Origin: VAZQ01 sp034669045
Lineage (GTDB): Bacteria; Pseudomonadota; Alphaproteobacteria; Rhizobiales; Xanthobacteraceae
DNA: 64,000 nt
NCBI GenBank assembly: GCA_034669045.1
Contig: JAXDOD010000028.1
Span: 14,272-78,271 of the forward strand
Reading direction: 5' to 3'
The position numbers were made by a program, and so were the translations under genes. The notes under the pieces are model-generated. The model saw nothing but the letters and a program-made list of their open reading frames with translations. It made no database searches and was not told where the DNA came from. This document shows positions 1-7,977 of the stretch, in pieces. The number at the start of each line of letters is the position of its first letter. Position 1 is the first letter of the stretch.

Positions 1-1
1 G

Positions 2-496
2 CTCACGCGCTTCGATTCCGTCCGTTATGCCGGGACGATCGCCGAATGCGCGGCGCGGCTTGGCGAGATACAGGCCGCGGACGGAAGCTGGCCGTCCTCC
101 TGGTATCACGGCTCGTTTTATGCCGGATGGGTGTGTTCGCTGGCGCTCGGCGCCCAAGGAAAACCGACCGCGTGCTGGCGCGCCTATTTGCGCGACAGCC
201 AGCGCCAGGATGGCGGCTGGGGTTGGTCCGGAAGCAGCGACGTGCTGAGCACCGCTTTCGCGGTGTTGGCGCTCCCCGCGGATGATGCCGCCAGCGCGCG
301 GGGGCGGCGCTTTCTCGAACAGACACAGGACGAGGACGGCCTGTGGCCGGCCATTCCATGGATCAAGATGGAACTGGGCCGCTCGCAAGGGCGCATACGG
401 CAGGTGCTGAGTTATGGCAGCCGGACGATCAGCGGCAGCTTCGCGCTTCAGGCTTTACTCCACAGCCGGGAGGAGAACCGACCATGGCCGCCATGA
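2..496 (+). CDS. Class II terpene cyclase-like protein (squalene-hopene cyclase / prenyltransferase repeat family), C-terminal part only
   Basis: The reading frame is open from the left edge of the window, so the start lies outside. The visible 164 residues carry repeats of the QW type: one around QAADGSWPSSWYHGS, one around RQDGGWGW and one around DEDGLWPA. These repeats are known to brace the alpha/alpha barrels of squalene-hopene and diterpene cyclases. The catalytic DxDD motif would be upstream and cannot be checked. The tail (SYGSRTISGSFALQALL) does not resemble the usual hopene cyclase end, so a diterpene or other cyclase is possible. The stop overlaps the next gene, so the two are probably translationally coupled. 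Family assignment is fairly sure; substrate is unknown. Confidence 0.7.
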   Translation, partial: LTRFDSVRYAGTIAECAARLGEIQAADGSWPSSWYHGSFYAGWVCSLALGAQGKPTACWRAYLRDSQRQDGGWGWSGSSDVLSTAFAVLALPADDAASARGRRFLEQTQDEDGLWPAIPWIKMELGRSQGRIRQVLSYGSRTISGSFALQALLHSREENRPWPP

Positions 497-1218
497 CCAT
501 TGATAACGCGCCGGCGCGCGCCAACGAATGCACGGCATTGCGCGATGATGGCTATTTCATCCGATCCGGCTTCTTCTCGCCGGCGGACATCGACGCGTTT
601 GAACCCGCGGCCGATGCGGCCTTGGCCTGGCGCAACGACAATCTCGCGCGGTACGATGATTTGTTCGCCCGGATTTCGACGCGCGACGGATTCGTTTTCG
701 TCAACGAGCTGCACGACGATTCGCCCACGCGCGAGGCCGTCCGCGCCTTTTGCCTGCAACCCACGATCCGCGACATCGCCCGGTCGATCGGTGGGCCCGA
801 TATCGCCCATTGCTGCTATCAGCTTGTCTTTAAATTCGGCGGCCATCAAAAACCTTTCGCCTGGCATCAGGATGAGGTCCATACGCCGTCCGATCCGCCG
901 TTTTTCAACATGTGGGTCGCGCTCAGCGACATGGACATCGGAAATGGCTGCCTGTGGACCAAACCAGGCGTCGGCCTCGATCGGGTGTTGCCCCATCAGC
1001 AGACGCAAGAGGGGCTTTCAGCCTGGCCGCTCGACCACCCCGACCAGGGCATACCCCTGAAGATGCGCCGCGGCGATATCTGCCTGATGAATTCGAAAAC
1101 CCTGCACAAAAGTGGAGGCAACAGCTCCGCGACGACGCGCAAGGCCATGCTGATCATCTTCATGAACCGTAATGCCAAGATTCACGGCCATACGGTGCCG
1201 ACGATCGCTTATGCCTGA
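484..1218 (+). CDS. Phytanoyl-CoA dioxygenase (PhyH) family Fe(II)/2-oxoglutarate oxygenase
   Basis: 244-residue protein of the PhyH fold. The facial triad is visible: His128-x-Asp130 in AWHQDEVH and the distal His208 in LHKSGGN. Such enzymes hydroxylate or desaturate unactivated carbons using iron, oxygen and 2-oxoglutarate. The ATG at 484 is chosen because GGGAGGAG lies 8-9 bases before it; an ATG at 493 would give an exact ATGA overlap with the cyclase stop. The end overlaps the P450 start by 8 bases. Position between a terpene cyclase and a P450 suggests it oxidises a cyclised terpene; that substrate is inference. Confidence 0.8.
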   Translation: MAAMTIDNAPARANECTALRDDGYFIRSGFFSPADIDAFEPAADAALAWRNDNLARYDDLFARISTRDGFVFVNELHDDSPTREAVRAFCLQPTIRDIARSIGGPDIAHCCYQLVFKFGGHQKPFAWHQDEVHTPSDPPFFNMWVALSDMDIGNGCLWTKPGVGLDRVLPHQQTQEGLSAWPLDHPDQGIPLKMRRGDICLMNSKTLHKSGGNSSATTRKAMLIIFMNRNAKIHGHTVPTIAYA

Positions 1219-2305
1219 AGCGCCCTCCTTCGAGCCGATGGGCCGTGGCCTGCATATCGTACGCGGCTATGACGACGCCCGCGCGCTGCTGGCCGATCCG
1301 CGCTTCGTGCATTGGCTGCCGCGCGATGGCACCGGCTCGCCCGTCGGTCGGGCCGTCGCGCGATGGCTCGACGCGATGGATCCTCGCCGGAGCGAGCCTG
1401 TGCGTTCGACGCTGATCCGCGCGCTGGCGCCGTCCGCGAGCAAGGCCCGCGAGCCGCGCATGCGGCAAATCGCCGACGCCTTGCTCGCGATGGTGCACGC
1501 GGACGGACCATTCGACATCGACGCCGGCTTCGCCCGGCCGCTGACCCAGGCGCTCGTCGCCGACATTCTCGGTGTCGACGATGCGCTCCGCCCGCGACTG
1601 GACGGGTTTCTGGAGACGCTCGGCGTTCATATTCCCCAGGCGCTCTTCCCCTCCGGACAGTACGACCCCGGGCGTTTCTTCGATGACTGGGAACAATTCA
1701 TGGCGCTGGTCGCGGCGCGGTCACCCGATCAGGGTCTCGCGGCGGCGATACGCGCGGATCTGGTCAGAGCAGGCGCTGCCGGTGACCACGGCACGTTCAC
1801 GGCGATGTTTGCTTTCGCCGCGACCCAAAACATCGCACGCCTGATCGCGCGCATGGCCCATGGGCTGCATGAACGGCCGGCGGTCTGGCGGCGACTGCTC
1901 GAAGACTCCGCCGCCATCCCCGCCGTGATCGAGGAATGGCTGCGTTTCGATCCGCCCTTGGCGTGTGTCCATCTTGTCGCGAATGAGACCGTGGTCGGCG
2001 GTCATGGCGCCGTCTCCACCGGAGAATCGGTGATGGTGTCGCTCACGCACGCGAATCGCGACGGCGAACGTTTCGCCGCGCCGGGGGAATTCGATCCCGA
2101 TCGCCACGCGCCACCGCATCTCGCTTTTGGCAGCGGTCCCCTCGCCTGTATCGGCGCGGCCATCGCCCGCACGTTGGCGGCGGTGGCGATCGAAAGCCTG
2201 GTCGCTCGGTTCGAGCCGGGCGTCGGTGCGACCGAGGCGTTTCCACTGCTTCGTTTCGCGCCGCGCAGTCAGGCCGTGGGGATACGCGCCGATGCGAGCA
2301 CATAG
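1211..2305 (+). CDS. Cytochrome P450 with atypical I-helix
   Basis: 364-residue soluble bacterial P450, somewhat shorter than the usual 390-420. The haem-binding loop FGSGPLACIG gives Cys313 as the axial ligand, and the K-helix ExxR is present in EEWLRF. The I-helix segment that normally reads A-G-x-(D/E)-T is AATQN (residues 203-207), so both the acid and the alcohol used for proton delivery to bound oxygen are replaced, by Gln and Asn. Known P450s lacking this pair often do unusual chemistry or use another proton path. The ATG at 1211 overlaps the PhyH stop, giving a coupled operon. No ferredoxin partner is present in the window. Its 3' end overlaps the convergent methyltransferase by 37 bases. 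Confidence 0.88.
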   Translation: MPEAPSFEPMGRGLHIVRGYDDARALLADPRFVHWLPRDGTGSPVGRAVARWLDAMDPRRSEPVRSTLIRALAPSASKAREPRMRQIADALLAMVHADGPFDIDAGFARPLTQALVADILGVDDALRPRLDGFLETLGVHIPQALFPSGQYDPGRFFDDWEQFMALVAARSPDQGLAAAIRADLVRAGAAGDHGTFTAMFAFAATQNIARLIARMAHGLHERPAVWRRLLEDSAAIPAVIEEWLRFDPPLACVHLVANETVVGGHGAVSTGESVMVSLTHANRDGERFAAPGEFDPDRHAPPHLAFGSGPLACIGAAIARTLAAVAIESLVARFEPGVGATEAFPLLRFAPRSQAVGIRADAST

Positions 2306-3060
2306 CAGGGCGGCTCGGCTTCCCGCAATGCGCGCGCACTCGCCCGCCAGCTCATGTTGGCGGTATCGTCGGAGGCGAGAGTTTCGACATGGGCGCTGAA
2401 GCGCGTGAGATAGGCATCCCAGGTCCGGGTCGTGACATCGCAAGCCTTGATGTCGCTGAAACCCGCGCCTTGGAGTGCTTCGGCATAGCGCGCGACGGTC
2501 GCCCAGCCGAGATTGTCCGCCGGCACGTTCCAGGCGCCCGGCCAGTGCCGCGACGGCACCAACAAATCGGCCAACGCGATCGAGCCACCGGGCCGCAGGA
2601 TCCGTGCCGCTCGTGCGAAGAAACGTTCGCGCGTATCGAAATGCAGTGCCGATTCGATCGCAATCACCGCATCGAAGGACGCATCGGCGAACGTCATGGC
2701 CGCCGCGTCCATCAACGTGAAGGTGGCTGTCGGGCAGACGGCGCGCGCATGTTCCAATTGGCGTTCGGAAATGCCGATGCCGACAATCTCCGCCTCCGGC
2801 CAGCACCGCGCGATGGCGCGCGTCGACCCGCCAACACCGCACCCCGCATCGAGGATCCGCTGGGGCGGCGCGTGGACCTCGCCCGCCACGCGCGAGACCA
2901 GCGCCGCGCAGGCTTCGGCGGCACCACCGGTCGTCTCGGCCCAGAGACCGACATTGTAATAGTCGTCGCCATAGAAGCCGCGCATCGCCGCGCTGAAGAG
3001 TATCTCGTCGTAAAGCTGCGCTCGTCTGTGTGAAGCCTGATCCGCCGGCTGTTCCGGCAT
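2269..3060 (-). CDS. SAM-dependent methyltransferase, UbiE / gamma-tocopherol type
   Basis: 263-residue class I methyltransferase. Motif I (LDAGCGVGGS) binds S-adenosylmethionine; AIESALHFD and ILRPGGSIALADLL match motifs IV-V of the UbiE, tocopherol and sterol methyltransferase superfamily. The N-terminal FYGDDYYNVGLW is also typical of that group. Bacterial members that act on geranyl or farnesyl diphosphate belong to the same superfamily, so in this terpene context a prenyl-diphosphate or terpene C-methyltransferase is possible but not shown. The ATG at 3060 is preferred over a TTG at 3093; its ribosome site is weak. It is convergent with the P450 and divergent from the next PhyH gene, with only about 25 bases between the starts. 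Confidence 0.8.
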   Translation of the reverse strand: MPEQPADQASHRRAQLYDEILFSAAMRGFYGDDYYNVGLWAETTGGAAEACAALVSRVAGEVHAPPQRILDAGCGVGGSTRAIARCWPEAEIVGIGISERQLEHARAVCPTATFTLMDAAAMTFADASFDAVIAIESALHFDTRERFFARAARILRPGGSIALADLLVPSRHWPGAWNVPADNLGWATVARYAEALQGAGFSDIKACDVTTRTWDAYLTRFSAHVETLASDDTANMSWRASARALREAEPPCYVLASARIPTA

Positions 3061-3085
3061 GAACTGTCCCGATGGAGAGTCACCC

Positions 3086-3958
3086 GTGCACAACGATCAC
3101 TCTCCCGACGCGCTTATGTTCGAAGATGCCCGTTTACAGCATGGCTTTTGTCAACGTGGATACGTCGTGACTCCTATTCTATCGGCAGATGACATTTCAA
3201 TTCTGCAAGCATCATGGCATGAATACGACGATCCGATAAAGGATATGCCCTTTGGGTCGACTCTGTTTTCGAAAGATGTCGATCTGCGTCGTCGCACGCA
3301 CGAAAGCGTTGTATCAATTGTTTCAAGGAATATTGCGGAAATCATGCCGTCTGCCACCATTGTTTATGCTGGTTTCGCGAACAAGGCGCCAGAGGAGGAG
3401 GCGAGCGGCCTGCCTTTCCATCAGGATCCGAGCTTTGTCGACGAAAGTCGTTACGGATCAGCCAATATTTGGATTCCGCTGGTGGACATCGACGACAGGA
3501 ACGGTGCCTTGTGGGTCGTGCCAGGCAGTCACTGCTTCAATCGCGGGCGGCGTGCCTTCAACCAGTCCTTTGCTTATGAAGCTTTGGAGGGTGCACTGCG
3601 CGCGACCTATGCCCGCCCGCTTTATCCGCGCGCCGGCGAGGCAATCGTTTTCGCTCATACGCTGTTTCATTTTTCGCCGCCGAACCATTCCGACCGGCCA
3701 CGGCTGGTGGCTGGCGGCCTCATCGTCAAGGCGGGCGCACCGCTTTTCTATCATTATACCGATGCTGCCAACCGTCGGGACATCGAGGTTTATGATGCAG
3801 ACCAGGCGCTCTTCCTGCAAACGCCGATCGGTACCCGGCCGATAGGCCCACTCGCTGGCCGCTATCCGGCAGCGACGCAGCCGATCACGATCGAAGATGT
3901 ACATGGGGCAAGCGAGAGGGCGGCTGCCGTTGGGTTCCTCGCACGTCGCGGTTTATGA
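3086..3958 (+). CDS. Second PhyH-family Fe(II)/2-oxoglutarate oxygenase
   Basis: 290-residue protein of the PhyH fold. The iron ligands are His112-x-Asp114 in LPFHQDPSF and His195 in LFHFSPPN, with an Arg nearby in SDRPRLV that would hold 2-oxoglutarate. The GTG at 3086 is chosen because GGAG stands 8 bases before it; an ATG at 3059 is in frame but has no ribosome site. It is a different lineage from the first PhyH protein (little similarity outside the iron motifs). The first 400 bases are less GC-rich than the surrounding genes, a mild sign of separate origin. Likely part of the terpenoid set by position; substrate unknown. Confidence 0.8.
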   Translation: MHNDHSPDALMFEDARLQHGFCQRGYVVTPILSADDISILQASWHEYDDPIKDMPFGSTLFSKDVDLRRRTHESVVSIVSRNIAEIMPSATIVYAGFANKAPEEEASGLPFHQDPSFVDESRYGSANIWIPLVDIDDRNGALWVVPGSHCFNRGRRAFNQSFAYEALEGALRATYARPLYPRAGEAIVFAHTLFHFSPPNHSDRPRLVAGGLIVKAGAPLFYHYTDAANRRDIEVYDADQALFLQTPIGTRPIGPLAGRYPAATQPITIEDVHGASERAAAVGFLARRGL

Positions 3959-4034
3959 GTACGCGCTCGAACTAGCGAAAAACCTAGCCGCAGAAATAGC
4001 GGACAGGTCCGCCGCAAACAGGATCGCACCCCGC

Positions 4035-4063
4035 GGGTTGCCGCACGGCTGGGACCCTTTTTT
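4035..4063 (+). terminator. Probable rho-independent terminator after the second PhyH gene
   Basis: A bulged hairpin with outer stem GGGT/ACCC and inner stem GCCG/CGGC around a CA loop is followed directly by six T residues (4058-4063). It lies about 75 bases after the PhyH stop and before the beta-helix gene. Strength of the bulged stem is uncertain. Confidence 0.42.
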
Positions 4064-4249
4064 CTATCAATTGCCCGCGTTTGCGCGCACAGTGCCGCAT
4101 CGTTCGCTCGGATTACCCGGCGCGGATGGCTGAGAGACCGGTTGCGCTCTTGCCCCAACGATGAGGGTCGAGAGCGGTGGTCCGTTTGCCATCCGTTGAA
4201 GCCCCTGCATTCACCCCATGCGTTTGAATCCTATCAACGGAGGCTTCAG

Positions 4250-5192
4250 ATGAAGCGCGCCGCACTCAAAGTTGCAGCAATCGCGTTTGTCACCATGTTC
4301 AATGCCGCGCCGGCGGCGGCGCAGTTGGTGCGAACCTTCATCTCGGCGAACGGTAATGACGCTTACAATTGCAGCCGCACCGCGCCGTGCCGGACCTTGC
4401 AGACAGCGCACAACAACACGACCGCCGGCGGCGAGATCAACATGCTTGATCCGGGCGGTTACGGCCGCGTGGTCATCCAAAAATCAATTAGCATCGTCAA
4501 CGATGGCGTCGGTTCATCCGGTATCCTCGTCCCTGCAAGCAGCATCGGAATCCGGATCATTGCCGGCGCCAGCGACAAGATCCACCTGCGAGGACTGATC
4601 ATCGAGGGGGGCGGGATCGGCGAGTACGGAATTGTGTTCGAAAGCGGAAAATCCATGTCCATTGAGAACAGCGTGATCCGCAACATGACGATCACAGGGA
4701 TCGCCTTCGTTCCAACGATGAACGCCAACCTCTTCGTCTCGAACACACTCGTTACTGCAATGGCAGCCACGGTATTGTGGTCGAACCATTCGGCCCTACT
4801 TTCGTGAATGCTGTCTTCAACCGGGTCGAAATTCATGACAATAGCGGCAATGGTATCGCCTTTGACGGGGTTACCAGCGACGGAAGAATTGCCGCCACTG
4901 TGACGGATAGCGTGCTCGCAACCAACTCGAGTGGAATTTCCCTCCGGGCGAGTACTGGCCAATCAACAATCAAGGTCATGATGGTGCGTAGCGTGCTCAT
5001 GGGCGACGAATTCGGCATCGAAGCGATCGGTTGAACGCTCGGATTCGGATCGCCCAATCGATGCTGACGGGCAATAACTCCCCCTGGAACACCGGAGTGA
5101 CAGACACCGGGGGCGTGAAGAGCGCCGGCGACAACACTATCGAAGACAACATCGACAATGACTCGGGTCCGGCCCGCTACGACATGAAGTAA
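4250..5192 (+). pseudogene. Secreted right-handed beta-helix repeat protein, broken by two frameshifts
   Basis: The start at 4250 has GGAGG upstream and a clear signal peptide (MKRAALKVAAIAFVTMFNAA, cleaved near AAAQ). The product then shows short Ile/Val-rich rungs typical of pectate-lyase-like beta-helix proteins. The frame breaks near 4754-4759: in the original frame translation ends at 4807, but the next frame continues the rungs (NGSHGIVVEPFGPTFVNAV). It breaks again at 5032: TGA stops the second frame, while the third frame continues (NARIRIAQSMLTGNN) to a TAA at 5190-5192. Each break fits loss of one base. All three parts together give a protein of about 313 residues, a normal family length. 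Either a decayed gene or two sequencing errors. Confidence 0.75.
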
Positions 5193-5260
5193 AGGCGGCG
5201 GCCGAGGGTCGGGAGCCGGTTCTGTCACGTCTGGATTCTCGTTTTGGCCGAGAGAACAAA

Positions 5261-5285
5261 CGCGGTACACAACCGCGCAATTTTT
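5261..5285 (+). terminator. Hairpin terminator after the beta-helix gene
   Basis: A six-base stem CGCGGT/ACCGCG with loop ACACA is followed by CAATTTTT. It lies about 70 bases after the beta-helix stop, in an otherwise gene-free stretch. Confidence 0.55.
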
Positions 5286-5382
5286 CAAGAGGCAAATTGA
5301 CAGCCAGCATGGTCCTGGGAGAAAATTTCAGGCCGATGTGTTCCCGCGTGCGTATCACCATCTCCGGCAGGCGGAGGGGATC

Positions 5383-5580
5383 ATGTCCGGACTGCAAAAA
5401 TATAGTTTCTCCGAGCGATCCAATGTGTCTGTGAGGCGCCTGTGCCCGACCTGCGGCAGGGCAATGCGCCTCAAGACGATTGTGCCGCACCTGCATTTCT
5501 CCAATCTCGATATTCACGCGTATGAGTGCGACGGCGGCCATACCCAGGTCGCATCGGTCGCTCGGCCGCAAGCCGATTAA
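5383..5580 (+). CDS. Small zinc-ribbon protein
   Basis: 65-residue protein. GGAGGGG lies 3 to 8 bases before the ATG at 5383. It has CPTCG at residues 19-23 and a later Cys-Asp-Gly-Gly-His (HAYECDGGH), which makes a plausible four-ligand zinc site, with a middle segment LKTIVPHLHFSNLDIHAYEC between the pairs. Proteins of this shape (CPxCG-x-M-x...YEC) are common uncharacterised small proteins in rhizobia. It stands alone between a terminator and the convergent hydrolase gene. No function can be assigned. Confidence 0.7.
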   Translation: MSGLQKYSFSERSNVSVRRLCPTCGRAMRLKTIVPHLHFSNLDIHAYECDGGHTQVASVARPQAD

Positions 5581-5758
5581 GGGAGCGGAAACGGACACCG
5601 AGCCCCAGCGTGCCGCGGCCCTGGGCCCAACGCCTTTTTTCTTCATGCCTTCCGCCGGCACGACGTCACAAACCGCCTGTCCGTTGGCGACGAACAGCGT
5701 GGGTTGCTTGTCGGGGCATGCTGGCCGTGGGGTTTCCGTGGCCGTCACATGTTCGCGT

Positions 5759-6727
5759 TCAGGCGGCGTTCGTTGCCGCTGCAGGACGCGTGTTTTGAGC
5801 CGCCACCCTGTCGATGGCGGTCATGATCTCGCCGGTGGCGGTCTGATGGATCATGTGTCCAGTGCCCGCAACGCATCGCAGCGTGCTGTGCGCGATATCG
5901 CGATGCAGACGGGCAGATTGCTCGCTTTTGACAAATCGATCTTCCGCACCTGCAACGATGGCGACCGGCATCGGCAGCCGTCGGTAGTGTTTCTGGAGCG
6001 TGTTCGCCGCCGGAATCATGAGAGCCGATTCAGCAGCACCGGCTCGGATCTGAGACGGGCGCACGGCCATCTCCTTTGGAAAGCCTTTGAATTTCTCCGG
6101 GACCGGGCTCGGGCCGAAAACCTTGCGGAGAAGCAGCGGCCAAACCAGCCTGCTCAGGAAAGGAGATAGGGTGTGGCTCAAAAGGGCGCCGATCAGCGGG
6201 ATGGCGGGCGGCGACAGGATCACCACATCGGCTCGAGCGCTTGGGTAATAATAGCCTGAGGCCAAGACCAAGGCCTGGACCGCTTGCGGATGTTTCACCG
6301 CCAGGGCGAGAGCCACCAATGTTCCCCAAGAATGTCCGAGAACGATCGCCCGTGGCACGCCGATTTCCTTGAGCGCGGCGGCCACGAGGTCCGCCTGCGC
6401 CTGCGGGGTCCAGACCCGGCCGCGCGGCCGATCGCTGTGGCCGAAGCCGGGACGGTCGAATGCGATAACGCGGTATTTTTTCGCGGCAAGATCGATCAAC
6501 CCGCTGGACTGAAAGTCTTCGATCATCGTCCCGTTGCCATGGAGCAGGACCAGCGGCGTTCCTGTTCCCCGCTCCACGTAGTGAAGCCGAACGTCTTGCA
6601 CGGTCATGAAACGCCCGCTAGGCGGGTTCCGACGCTCAGCTTTTTTCGCCAGCCACCGGTTCAAAAGGGCGGCCGCGACGCCGGCGGCGACGACGCCCGC
6701 CGCGATCGGAAGCGCCTTGCGCGCCAT
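5759..6727 (-). CDS. Alpha/beta hydrolase with N-terminal membrane anchor
   Basis: 322-residue alpha/beta hydrolase. The oxyanion-hole motif HGNG, the nucleophile elbow GHSWG (Ser), the acid in AGAEDRFV (Asp) and the base in GTGHMIH (His) complete the triad. Residues 5-22 (ALPIAAGVVAAGVAAALL) form one membrane helix or uncleaved signal anchor. The ATG at 6727 is chosen because homologous sequence begins there; an upstream extension would be arginine-rich and unlike the family, though the chosen start lacks a strong ribosome site. Substrate unknown; esters, epoxides and haloalkanes are all possible for this fold. Confidence 0.82.
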   Translation of the reverse strand: MARKALPIAAGVVAAGVAAALLNRWLAKKAERRNPPSGRFMTVQDVRLHYVERGTGTPLVLLHGNGTMIEDFQSSGLIDLAAKKYRVIAFDRPGFGHSDRPRGRVWTPQAQADLVAAALKEIGVPRAIVLGHSWGTLVALALAVKHPQAVQALVLASGYYYPSARADVVILSPPAIPLIGALLSHTLSPFLSRLVWPLLLRKVFGPSPVPEKFKGFPKEMAVRPSQIRAGAAESALMIPAANTLQKHYRRLPMPVAIVAGAEDRFVKSEQSARLHRDIAHSTLRCVAGTGHMIHQTATGEIMTAIDRVAAQNTRPAAATNAA

Positions 6728-7033
6728 CGCGGAAGCGGTCGGGGCGCGAGATCTCGTTGCAGGAAAATGCACGTCGCTGCCTTGGGTCGGTGCACGACCG
6801 CCCGGGCATCCGAGCGATGTTGCACCGCGGGACAACAGCCGATCCAGACATTCGTTCCCGTCATGGCACTGCGCCCGGGGGTCGATTAACCGGCTGCGGC
6901 AGCGAACCGCGCTGCCCATGGCGTGCGGACAGTGGGCTTGGTTGGCGAAAGCGCACCCTTGTCGGATGACAGCGTAGGGACATCGTTTTCCGAGGACCCG
7001 AACGGTGCTCGGTGCTCTTCGCGCCTGCGCGTC
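6728..7033. other. Gene-free stretch between hydrolase and cheC
   Basis: 306 bases with no frame that has both coding character and a ribosome site. It should hold the promoter of the hydrolase and the end of the leftward cheC transcript. No clear hairpin terminator or operator was seen. Confidence 0.5.
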
Positions 7034-7687
7034 TTATTCGCGCCATCCCTCGGTGGGGACGGACCGCGTCAGATCCTTGATAAAGTCAGCGATCAGCAAT
7101 CTGAGTTCATCGAGCGATGGAATATCCATGAGCAAGGCAACGTAACCGCGAATCTCCTTATTGCTGATCTCGAACATGATGTGCAGAAAGAGGACAAGGC
7201 TGGTCCGATTTCCGGTACTTTCAAATATATGCCGGCCTTCCCCGCGCACGACCACCGGCAGCGACATCTTCAGCGCGCGCTTGAGCAGGTTCGCGATGGT
7301 CGCCACCCAGCTATTGAGTATGATGTTGCCGGTCTCGGCCAGTGCCTCGTCTTCAAGATCGACAATGTCTTCTAGTGCGAGGTGCCGACCGACAACCACC
7401 CGTACCAATTCCAGACTGCTCGCTTCCGGAAAGATGAGCAGCGCCCGGCCCGAAAACGGTCCGCTAAAGTCCTGGCGCACGGCCACCAGTTTCGGATTGT
7501 CCGGTTTCGCGACCGACCGGGAGGCGGATTCCTGCGTCAGAATCTCCACGGTGGGAACCGAGAGGAGAACCTGATGCTCCACCATCTGACGCAGACTGTT
7601 GGACGCCCGAGCCATCGCGATATTGGCGAGCTCGCCCAGGGCATCCCGCTCAAGATCGGTCAGCGGCGTAAACTGTTCGGCCGTCAT
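7034..7687 (-). CDS. cheC: CheC-family CheY-P phosphatase (first copy)
   Basis: 217 residues. Both phosphatase signatures of CheC, (D/S/E)xxxExxN, are present: DALGELAN near the N terminus and EALAETGN in the middle, so the protein should have two active sites. CheC removes phosphate from CheY-P. The ATG at 7687 has GGGAGG about 12 bases upstream. It is transcribed away from the chemosensory operon; about 290 bases separate the two starts and should hold both promoters. It is a paralogue of the cheC at 17670-18305, sharing long stretches such as FSGRALLIFP, but with a different C-terminal half. Confidence 0.85.
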   Translation of the reverse strand: MTAEQFTPLTDLERDALGELANIAMARASNSLRQMVEHQVLLSVPTVEILTQESASRSVAKPDNPKLVAVRQDFSGPFSGRALLIFPEASSLELVRVVVGRHLALEDIVDLEDEALAETGNIILNSWVATIANLLKRALKMSLPVVVRGEGRHIFESTGNRTSLVLFLHIMFEISNKEIRGYVALLMDIPSLDELRLLIADFIKDLTRSVPTEGWRE

Positions 7688-7977
7688 GGGCGTAGAGCCT
7701 CCCGCCTGCATCAGCCCCGGACTATGAGCGCGCGCATCCAAGCCCATCATCTATCAAGGGCTAGGACGGGTGCCAGGAAAGAGTACACGTCGCAGGAACG
7801 CTTTGCCACCGGCGGGTCTTATGCTTGGCAGCCCGCGGGTCGGGTCGCGAAGCAATTATCGCATTGGAACCCTTGGCTTTTCCCGCTTGTGCCCGCCGAC
7901 GCTTAGCGCGTAGGTTGCCGCTAAAATCCATGTGCCGGCGTCCGCCTGGTCGGCGCCTCAGAACGAGGATGGCTTCG

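Noticed and set aside
5137..5748. Minus-strand frame beginning with CPDKQPTLFVANGQAVCDVVP, just after the hydrolase gene
   Set aside because: The first 40 codons look protein-like and follow the hydrolase by 10 bases, but there is no ribosome site and the rest runs antisense through the zinc-ribbon gene and terminator. At most a gene remnant.
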